Of a DNA stretch of 8,828 bases, positions 1 to 5,284 are shown piece by piece. Positions within the stretch are counted from its first letter, which is position 1; every line of letters starts with the position of its first letter. The position numbers and the translations under genes were made by a program. The notes under the pieces were generated by a model, which had not been told where the DNA came from, ran no database searches, and was given only the letters and a program-made list of their open reading frames with translations. The stretch comes from Chloroflexota bacterium (GTDB lineage: Bacteria; Chloroflexota; Anaerolineae; Anaerolineales; Anaerolineaceae), in NCBI GenBank assembly GCA_023406965.1, contig JAEXTI010000259.1, forward strand, positions 1-8,828. The letters are read 5' to 3'.

Positions 1-41
1 GAAACAGGCCGGGTAACTTAAAGATATTAGGAAAGGTGTAG
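1..41 (+). other. Left edge: leader of mrp with possible 3' end of an upstream gene
   Basis: Every forward frame reaches a stop before position 42 (TAA at 19-21, TAA at 14-16, TAG at 39-41). A preceding gene could therefore end here, but too little is visible to say which frame, if any, is coding. A purine-rich AGGAAAGG at 29-36, five bases before the ATG at 42, is a good ribosome binding site for the first gene. No promoter can be recognised in so short a stretch. Confidence 0.4.
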
Positions 42-1124
42 ATGAGTAACCATCCGATAACAAGAGAGGCTGTTTTAGCGGCTTTGAGCAAGGTGCAAGA
101 ACCTGAATTGCACAAAGATTTAGTGACTTTGAATATGGTGCGGGATATCGAGATCGACGGCGATGCTGTTCGATTTACAGTGATGCTAACCACTCCGGCT
201 TGCCCGCTGCGCGGGCGGATAGAGAAAGAATCACGAGAAGCCGTTCTGGCGATTGCGGGAGTGAAAAAGGTGGATGTGAAGCTTGATGCAAGCGTGCCTT
301 CAGATGGCAGAGTGCGCGGCTTACTGAGCCTGCCCGTGCGAAACGTGGTGGCGGTTGCTTCTGGAAAAGGCGGCGTTGGCAAGACCACGGTGGCAGTGAA
401 CCTGGCCGTGGCCCTGGCGCAAAGCGGCGCAAAGGTGGGCCTTTTGGATGCTGATATCTACGGCCCGAACGTGCCCACGATGATGGGCGTGCAGCGCTTA
501 CCGCCTCAGAACGGGCAGAAACTTATCCCGGCAGAGGCGTATGGCGTGCAGGTGATGTCCATCGGTTTCCTGGTCAAGCCCGGACAGCCATTGATCTGGC
601 GCGGTCCAATGCTGCACTCTGCGATCCGGCAGTTCCTGGCGGATGTATCGTGGAATGAATTGGATTACCTGGTGGTTGATCTGCCCCCCGGAACGGGCGA
701 TGCTCAGCTCAGCCTGGCGCAATCCGTGCCGTTGAGCGGAGGCGTAATTGTTACGCTGCCGCAGCAGGTTTCGCAGGATGATGCCCGGCGCGGGTTGGAA
801 ATGTTCCGCGAGTTGAATGTGCCGCTGCTGGGAGTGGTGGAAAACATGAGCTATTTAGTGCTGCCTGATGGCGGACAAATGGATGTGTTCGGCAAGGGCG
901 GCGGTGAAAAACTTGCCCTTGAAGCGGATGTGCCGTTCCTGGGCGCAATCCCGATGGATCCCAATGTGAGGATGGGCGGAGATCAAGGCGCGCCGATTGT
1001 AATATCGCAGCCTGAAAGTGCTCCATCGAAGGCGTTGTGCGAGATTGCCGAAGCGGTTGCTGCGAAGTTAAGTGTAGCTGCTTTGCAGAACGATGGTGGC
1101 GTCGAGATTAAAGTGATTGGGTAG
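42..1124 (+). CDS. mrp: Mrp/ApbC (NBP35-type) iron-sulfur cluster carrier P-loop ATPase
   Basis: A 360-residue cytosolic protein of the Mrp/ApbC/Nbp35 family, whose members bind Fe-S clusters and pass them to apoproteins using ATP. An N-terminal MIP18/DUF59 domain spans about residues 5-85 and includes the typical TTPACPL segment with Cys54. The ATPase domain follows from about residue 98. Its deviant Walker A is GKGGVGKTT at 108-116, followed by DADIYGPN at 136-143 and DLPPGTGD at 213-220. The length is normal for the family. The start has a good ribosome binding site at 29-36. After ENMSY (267-271), where many members carry a CxxC that bridges a cluster between two subunits, this protein reads LVLPDGGQM and has no cysteine pair. 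Cluster binding may therefore differ, or the protein may act as an ATPase or regulator, as proposed for CxxC-less relatives such as SalA. The next gene follows after four bases and encodes another probable Fe-S protein. Family assignment is secure; exact role is inferred. Confidence 0.95.
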   Translation: MSNHPITREAVLAALSKVQEPELHKDLVTLNMVRDIEIDGDAVRFTVMLTTPACPLRGRIEKESREAVLAIAGVKKVDVKLDASVPSDGRVRGLLSLPVRNVVAVASGKGGVGKTTVAVNLAVALAQSGAKVGLLDADIYGPNVPTMMGVQRLPPQNGQKLIPAEAYGVQVMSIGFLVKPGQPLIWRGPMLHSAIRQFLADVSWNELDYLVVDLPPGTGDAQLSLAQSVPLSGGVIVTLPQQVSQDDARRGLEMFRELNVPLLGVVENMSYLVLPDGGQMDVFGKGGGEKLALEADVPFLGAIPMDPNVRMGGDQGAPIVISQPESAPSKALCEIAEAVAAKLSVAALQNDGGVEIKVIG

Positions 1125-1128
1125 CACG

Positions 1129-2328
1129 ATGGAACAGCAGAACGGTCCGCAAATTGTGGGGGTACGGTTTTCGAAGGTTGGCAAAATCTACCACTTCGAC
1201 ACTGGTTTGATCGAAGATATTAAAATTGGTGACATGGTTGTAGTTGAAACCAGCCGCGGGTGGCAGTTGGGCCAGGTGGCGCAATTGTCGCCTCGGGAGA
1301 AGCATCTCGGCGAAGGGTTGAAGGCGATTGACCGGCGAGCGACCCCACGCGACTTAGTTCTGCGGCAAATGTGGCAGACCCGTGAAGCCGAGGTGGTGGA
1401 AGCTGCAAAAGCACGGGCTGCCGAGCTGAATTTGAGTTTGATAAAAGTTGTGAGTGCTGAATATAGCTTTGACGGATCTCGATTGGCTATTATGTTCAGC
1501 AGTGAGACGGATGAGAAGGTCGATCTGAAGTCGCTTCGTTCGGATATGGGCAGGGCTTTCAGCCCTGCTCAGGTGGAACTGCGGCAGATTGGACCTCGTG
1601 ATGTGGCAAAGATGCTGTGCGGAATGGGCGCATGTGGTTTGGAAACACGTTGTTGTTCTCGGTTTTTGACCGAGTTCAGCTCGATTTCGATCCGAATGGC
1701 GAAAGAGCAAGGCATCTCTTTGACTCCTACCGAAATAACTGGAATGTGTGGGCGTCTGCGCTGCTGCTTGATTTATGAGTATGACCAGTATGTCGAAGCC
1801 CGAGCCGGCCTGCCAAAGAAGAATAAGCGGGTTTGGACGCCAGAAGGAGAGGGCCGCGTGTTGGATGTGGCTCCGATCCGGCAGGGAGTCATCGTGGCGT
1901 TGGTGGACGGACCGGTCCGTGAATTTCCATTTGAAAAATTAACACTACTGGAGGAGGGACAACCTCTGCCGGTGATGCCTGCTCCTGAAAAGGAACCAAT
2001 AGAAACAGAGTCTTCGAGTGAAGCGGGCTACGCTCAACCTCAAAGGCGGGCCGAACGATCTGAACGGCAGCGTCCGCAAGGCGGAGAGGAGAGGCGTGGT
2101 GGGATGCAACAGCGCCCGCAATCGCGACCCCAGGCCCCAGCGCCCAAGAAGTTCCCACAAGGACCCCGACAACAGGGCGAGGAATCGGCGCAGCCAGGAA
2201 ACGAAGACGGCACAACTGCGAGCCAGTCTCCGAAGGGAGAACAGCAGAATGACCGGCGGTGGAGAGGTAATCGCCGCCGACCCAGGGGCGGCCCTAAGCC
2301 AGGCGGAGGCTCGTCCGGGCAGGGATAA
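1129..2328 (+). CDS. ricT: PSP1-domain protein, RicT/YaaT-like, with long basic disordered tail
   Basis: A 399-residue protein starting at ATG 1129, four bases after mrp; an in-frame TTG at 1117 would overlap mrp and is less likely. Residues 8 to about 275 match the PSP1/RicT (YaaT) family. Seven cysteines cluster at 164, 169, 175, 176, 207, 212 and 213, within CGMGACGLETRCCSRF and GMCGRLRCCLIYEYD, the family signature. In Bacillus subtilis RicT joins RicA and RicF in a [4Fe-4S]-containing complex that partners RNase Y in mRNA processing and affects the Spo0A phosphorelay. Whether those partners exist here is unknown. About 115 residues from 285 onward form an extra tail rich in Gln, Arg, Pro, Gly and Glu, ending in an RRWRGNRRRPRGG-type basic patch; it looks disordered and possibly RNA-binding. 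Coupling to mrp suggests a shared Fe-S theme. Sporulation should not be inferred from the family name. Confidence 0.92.
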   Translation: MEQQNGPQIVGVRFSKVGKIYHFDTGLIEDIKIGDMVVVETSRGWQLGQVAQLSPREKHLGEGLKAIDRRATPRDLVLRQMWQTREAEVVEAAKARAAELNLSLIKVVSAEYSFDGSRLAIMFSSETDEKVDLKSLRSDMGRAFSPAQVELRQIGPRDVAKMLCGMGACGLETRCCSRFLTEFSSISIRMAKEQGISLTPTEITGMCGRLRCCLIYEYDQYVEARAGLPKKNKRVWTPEGEGRVLDVAPIRQGVIVALVDGPVREFPFEKLTLLEEGQPLPVMPAPEKEPIETESSSEAGYAQPQRRAERSERQRPQGGEERRGGMQQRPQSRPQAPAPKKFPQGPRQQGEESAQPGNEDGTTASQSPKGEQQNDRRWRGNRRRPRGGPKPGGGSSGQG

Positions 2329-2333
2329 ACCTC

Positions 2334-2340
2334 AAAGGGG
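2334..2340 (+). promoter_or_regulatory. Ribosome binding site deciding the start of the M20 amidohydrolase
   Basis: AAAGGGG directly abuts an ATG at 2341, leaving no spacer, but lies nine bases before the in-frame ATG at 2350. The usual spacing rule therefore favours 2350 as the start, giving MNEIVEQANL rather than a protein three residues longer. Confidence 0.6.
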
Positions 2341-2349
2341 ATGGGACCG

Positions 2350-3522
2350 ATGAATGAGATCGTTGAACAGGCAAACCTGTTGTATGAGTTCACACGGTAT
2401 TTGCGGCAAGATTTTCACCGCCATCCCGAATTAGGTTTCAAGGAATACCGGACAGCCGGCATTATTGCACGCGAGTTAGGCCAGATGGGGCTTGAGGTGC
2501 ATACAGGAGTGGCTGCAACCGGTGTGGTGGGTTTGCTCGAAGGCGCCCATCCAGGTCCCGTGGTGTTGGTCCGATTTGACATGGACGCCTTACCTGTGAC
2601 TGAAGAAACCGGCGCACCTTATGCCTCGGAGACGCCGGGCATCATGCATGCTTGCGGACATGACGGGCATATTGCCATTGGGCTAAGTACTGCAAAAATC
2701 TTGCAAGAATTCCGCGGGCGGCTGCATGGAACTGTTAAATTTGTGTTCCAGCCGGCGGAAGAAGGACTGGGTGGCGCTGAACGGATGATCGCCGAGGGGG
2801 TATTGCGGGACCCCGCGCCGCAGACTTGCGTCTCGATGCATTTATGGAATGAGAAGCCAGTCGGCTGGTATGGAATCAGGCCAGGGCCATTGATGGCAGG
2901 GGCGGACACGTTCAGGTTGACCTTGACCGGAAAAGGGGGACATGGGGCACTCCCACATCAGGCCGTTGACCCGGTGGCGGCAGCCGCTCAGATCATTACC
3001 GCACTGCAAACAATAGTATCTCGCAACCTTTCGCCGCTAGAGTCGGCGGTGGTGACCGTGGCGACTGTGAGGGCGGGTGAAGCGTTCAATGTCATTCCGC
3101 AGACAGCCGAACTGACCGGTACCATACGCAGCTTTGACGCGGCGATACGGGAAAAGATTGTTGAGCGTATGAATGAGATTGTTGTGGGCGTAGCCGGGGC
3201 AATGGGCTGTGAAGCCAGCCTCGATATCCAAAAAATCACCCCACCGGTCATAAGCGATGCCAAGGTTGCCCAGACCGTGGCTGATGTCATGCTGGAGATG
3301 TATCCAACCGAGCATTTAGAAGCTAATTGCATGTCCATGGTGTCTGAAGATATGTCTTTCATCATGCAGCACGTACCGGGCTGCTATTTCCTGGTCGGAT
3401 CGGCGAATCCAGAGAAGGGTTTATGCTATGGCCATCATCACCCAAAATTCGATTTCGATGATGCGGCGTTGCCTAAGGCTGCGGCACTGATGGCGGGCGT
3501 CGTTCTCCGGTTACTGCAATGA
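2350..3522 (+). CDS. M20 family metallo-amidohydrolase (aminoacylase / IAA-amino acid hydrolase-like)
   Basis: A 390-residue zinc- or manganese-type amidohydrolase of the M20 family (M20D-like: hippurate hydrolase, N-acyl-amino acid and N-acetyl-diaminopimelate deacetylases). Visible landmarks, counted from ATG 2350, are DFHRHPELGF (21-30), RFDMDALPVTEETGAPYAS (75-93), HACGHDGH (100-107, metal-binding Cys102 and His104), QPAEEG (135-140, catalytic and metal Glu138/139), MHLW (163-166), GKGGHGALPH (194-203, start of the dimerisation or lid domain), NVIPQTAELTGTIR (247-260) and YGHHHPKFDFDD (360-371, last metal His). All expected catalytic residues are present and there is no signal peptide, so it should be active in the cytosol. 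It probably removes an acyl group from an amino acid or related amide. The substrate cannot be read from sequence; L,L-diaminopimelate deacetylation is one option but no lysine genes adjoin. Its stop overlaps the next start (ATGA), indicating translational coupling to the metal/corrinoid-binding protein gene. Confidence 0.93.
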   Translation: MNEIVEQANLLYEFTRYLRQDFHRHPELGFKEYRTAGIIARELGQMGLEVHTGVAATGVVGLLEGAHPGPVVLVRFDMDALPVTEETGAPYASETPGIMHACGHDGHIAIGLSTAKILQEFRGRLHGTVKFVFQPAEEGLGGAERMIAEGVLRDPAPQTCVSMHLWNEKPVGWYGIRPGPLMAGADTFRLTLTGKGGHGALPHQAVDPVAAAAQIITALQTIVSRNLSPLESAVVTVATVRAGEAFNVIPQTAELTGTIRSFDAAIREKIVERMNEIVVGVAGAMGCEASLDIQKITPPVISDAKVAQTVADVMLEMYPTEHLEANCMSMVSEDMSFIMQHVPGCYFLVGSANPEKGLCYGHHHPKFDFDDAALPKAAALMAGVVLRLLQ

Positions 3523-4409
3523 GCCAACGGGATCTTGCCGACATCTTGTTGAAATTCGAGAAACCACCTGCGCGGTTGGTTTCTCTGGTACCTTCATATA
3601 CGGATAGCCTGTATTCGCTAAGCATGGGGAAAACGATTGTGGGGGTAACCGACTACTGTCCGGTTGCGGTAAGTGACCTTGGACAACCTGTTCGGGTCGG
3701 CGGACCGAAGACAATCAACGTGGAGGATGTGCTCAAGTTGCAACCTGACCTGGTGCTGGCGAATTTTGAGGAAAACACCCGCGAAGTGGTTGAGGCGCTT
3801 GAGGCAAAGGATGTGCCGGTGTGGGTTTCATTTCCGCGCACAGTTGAGGAGACTGTGTCGTTCCTGTGGGGATTGGTGGATTTATTTCGCAGTCAACCTG
3901 CCAGTCTTTCTGTAAAGATGATCGACAGCGAGGTTGATTGGGCGCAACAGGTAGCAAATGACACGCCGCGCAGACGATATTTCTGCCCGGTGTGGCAGGA
4001 ATACACCGCGGATGACCGGCTGTGGTGGATGACCTTCAACGATGATACCTATTCCGGCAACCTTTTACGGTTGGTGGGCGGGGAAAACATCTTTGCGGGA
4101 AGAGAACGCCGTTATCCCTTGGACGCGGATTTAGGTCTTGTCTCAGCGGAGGCGGTTGGAGACAGAGACAGACGCTATCCGCGGGTGACGGTGGATGAAG
4201 TTCTGGCGGGCGAGCCTGAAATTGTACTGCTACCGGATGAACCTTTTCTGTTTGATGAGTCAGGGGAATCAGCCATCGCTGCGTTACTGGCGGATACGCC
4301 TGCCGGGAAAAGCGGGAAGATTTTCCGGGTAGATGGCAAACTAATCACCTGGTGCGGAACGATGCTGGGTAAGGCGTTAGCTGAACTTCCGACATTGTTT
4401 GCCGAATAA
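3519..4409 (+). CDS. BtuF-like helical-backbone metal/corrinoid-binding protein, no signal peptide
   Basis: A 296-residue protein resembling the Peripla_BP_2 (BtuF/FhuD, COG0614) fold. It opens with RLVSLVPSYTDSLYSLSMGKTIVGVTDYCP (19-48), the usual first lobe. GGPKTINVEDVLKLQPDLVLANFEENTREVVEAL (61-94) follows, as in BtuF-type proteins where the ligand-cleft strand leads into the long backbone helix. The second lobe includes WWMTFNDDTYSGNLLRLVGGENIFA (169-193), VTVDEVLAGEPEIVLLPDEPF (223-243) and a closing KALAELPTLF. Classic family members are exported or lipid-anchored and feed an ABC importer. This one starts directly with a hydrophilic MSQRDLADILLKFEK, lacks any signal or lipobox, and no transporter genes adjoin. 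It is thus predicted cytosolic, as seen for a subset of relatives annotated as cobalamin-binding or helical-backbone metal receptors. The start codon overlaps the stop of the M20 gene and has no ribosome binding site of its own, so translation is likely coupled. Ligand unknown; cobalamin, haem or a metal chelate are guesses. Confidence 0.82.
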   Translation: MSQRDLADILLKFEKPPARLVSLVPSYTDSLYSLSMGKTIVGVTDYCPVAVSDLGQPVRVGGPKTINVEDVLKLQPDLVLANFEENTREVVEALEAKDVPVWVSFPRTVEETVSFLWGLVDLFRSQPASLSVKMIDSEVDWAQQVANDTPRRRYFCPVWQEYTADDRLWWMTFNDDTYSGNLLRLVGGENIFAGRERRYPLDADLGLVSAEAVGDRDRRYPRVTVDEVLAGEPEIVLLPDEPFLFDESGESAIAALLADTPAGKSGKIFRVDGKLITWCGTMLGKALAELPTLFAE

Positions 4410-4412
4410 ATG

Positions 4413-4436
4413 AGGAAAGTCATAATTGACTTTCCT
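4413..4436. repeat. Perfect 10-bp-arm inverted repeat overlapping the -35 box
   Basis: AGGAAAGTCA (4413-4422) and its exact reverse complement TGACTTTCCT (4427-4436) are separated by TAAT. The repeat starts three bases after the stop of the preceding gene. As RNA it would fold, but the stem is only 40% GC and the following bases (TGTACAGCG) are not a U-run, so it is a poor intrinsic terminator. The -35 hexamer of the next promoter, TTGACT at 4426-4431, lies almost wholly inside the right arm, so a regulator operator is at least as likely. Confidence 0.6.
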
Positions 4437-4454
4437 TGTACAGCGCATTATACT
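4426..4454 (+). promoter_or_regulatory. Sigma-70-type promoter of the gntR-korAB operon
   Basis: A -35 box TTGACT (4426-4431) and a -10 box TATACT (4449-4454) each match the consensus at five of six positions and are separated by exactly 17 bp. Transcription should begin near 4461, giving a leader of about 50 bases before the regulator gene. The surrounding stretch is the most AT-rich non-coding segment of the window, consistent with a true promoter. Palindromes cover both the -35 box and the expected start point. Confidence 0.75.
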
Positions 4455-4460
4455 GATCTT

Positions 4461-4479
4461 GTATTAATCGGATTAATAC
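4461..4479. promoter_or_regulatory. 19-bp palindromic operator at the transcription start
   Basis: GTATTAATCGGATTAATAC is a perfect palindrome with 9-bp arms around a single central G at 4470. It occupies about +1 to +19 of the predicted promoter, a classic repressor position, and lies 33 bp before the GntR-family gene. The half-site begins GT and the other ends AC, as many GntR-family sites do, but it lacks the TGGT/ACCA core of the FadR site itself. The natural candidate to bind it is the adjacent regulator acting on its own operon. This is inference from position and symmetry. Confidence 0.7.
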
Positions 4480-4512
4480 GATAAAAACAACTTAGCAGCT
4501 TACACCCAATGG

Positions 4513-5256
4513 TTGAGCTTTCTTACCGGTGAGAGCAGACGCACGAAACTACAGGCGGTTTTTGTGGAGTCTCGATCAAATCCTGAAATGCTATCGGCAT
4601 TTTTACGCTATCTTGTGCAGTATCAAGAGGGCGAACATTTGCCGTCCTTAAAAGAGATCAGCCAGGAGCTTGGCGTAAGCCAGGCCTTGCTTCGCGAGCA
4701 GCTCGAAGTGGCGAGATCATTGGGGTTGGTTGAAGTGCGACCAAAACTTGGCATGCGCAGGCTTCCCTATTCATTTAAGCCGGCGGTGATGCAAGGGTTG
4801 GCCTTTGCGGTCAATGTCGACCAGGATGCTTTTCAGCGGTTTTCGGTGTTCCGAAACCACATCGAGGCGGCTTACTGGTTTGAGGCTGTCGCGTTGTTGA
4901 CGAACGACGACATTCAAAGCCTGTGCCAGTTGGTGGATCAAGCTGAAGCGAAATTGGCGAGTTCACCGGCGCAGATACCTTTTGTGGAGCACCGCGAATT
5001 GCATTTGGGCGTTTACCGGCGATTGAACAATCCATTTGTACAGGGAATCCTGGAAGCATACTGGGATATGTATGAGGCGATTGGTTTGAGTATGTATGCG
5101 GATTTGAATTATTTGCATACTGTATGGCGTTATCACCGGCGGATGGTGGAAAGCATTCAAAAGGGAGATGCGAAGGCGGGCTACCAGGCAATGATGGAGC
5201 ACGCCGATTTACTGTATCAGCGACCGAGGGCAAACTCTCGGCAGAAGTTTGAGTGA
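4513..5256 (+). CDS. GntR family (FadR/FCD-type) transcriptional regulator
   Basis: A 247-residue regulator read from a TTG start. Residues about 25-85 form the winged helix-turn-helix with the GntR pattern LPSLKEISQELGVSQALLREQLEVARSLGLVEVRP. Residues about 105-235 form an all-helical FCD-like ligand domain. In it, His164 (RELH), His208 (WRYHRRM) and His230 (MEHADLL) sit where FCD proteins place metal-coordinating histidines; the usual Asp of the first motif is probably replaced by Glu. FCD ligands are typically small organic acids bound via the metal, or acyl-CoA in FadR itself. The gene lies 28 nt before korA and behind a promoter with a start-site palindrome, so it probably controls itself and korAB. 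The start is uncertain: no ribosome binding site precedes TTG 4513, and in-frame alternatives are GTG 4564 and ATG 4588, the latter cutting close to the DNA-binding domain. Two residues normally arginine in the DNA-reading helices are Lys47 and Gln57. Confidence 0.9.
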   Translation: MSFLTGESRRTKLQAVFVESRSNPEMLSAFLRYLVQYQEGEHLPSLKEISQELGVSQALLREQLEVARSLGLVEVRPKLGMRRLPYSFKPAVMQGLAFAVNVDQDAFQRFSVFRNHIEAAYWFEAVALLTNDDIQSLCQLVDQAEAKLASSPAQIPFVEHRELHLGVYRRLNNPFVQGILEAYWDMYEAIGLSMYADLNYLHTVWRYHRRMVESIQKGDAKAGYQAMMEHADLLYQRPRANSRQKFE

Positions 5257-5273
5257 TGAATCAAAGACAGGAT

Positions 5274-5279
5274 AAGGAG
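5274..5279 (+). promoter_or_regulatory. Ribosome binding site of korA
   Basis: AAGGAG at 5274-5279 sits five bases before the ATG at 5285. It is a strong site in the 28-nt gap after the regulator gene and fixes the korA start. Confidence 0.8.
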
Positions 5280-5284
5280 AAACT

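Noticed and set aside
1548..1570. Hairpin inside ricT (GCAGGGCT, loop TTC, AGCCCTGC, with flanking pairs)
   Set aside because: It is stable on paper but lies in the conserved coding core (GRAFSPAQ), has no U-run and no nearby start or regulator site; most likely chance from codon choice.
2018..2353. 111-residue open frame overlapping the 3' part of ricT in another plus frame
   Set aside because: It follows from the low-complexity Arg/Gln/Gly-rich coding of the ricT tail, has no ribosome binding site, and resembles no family; the ricT frame explains the region.
4811..5233. 140-residue minus-strand open frame opposite the GntR gene
   Set aside because: The plus-strand frame encodes a recognisable FCD domain across the same bases, and the antisense product has no family features or start signals.
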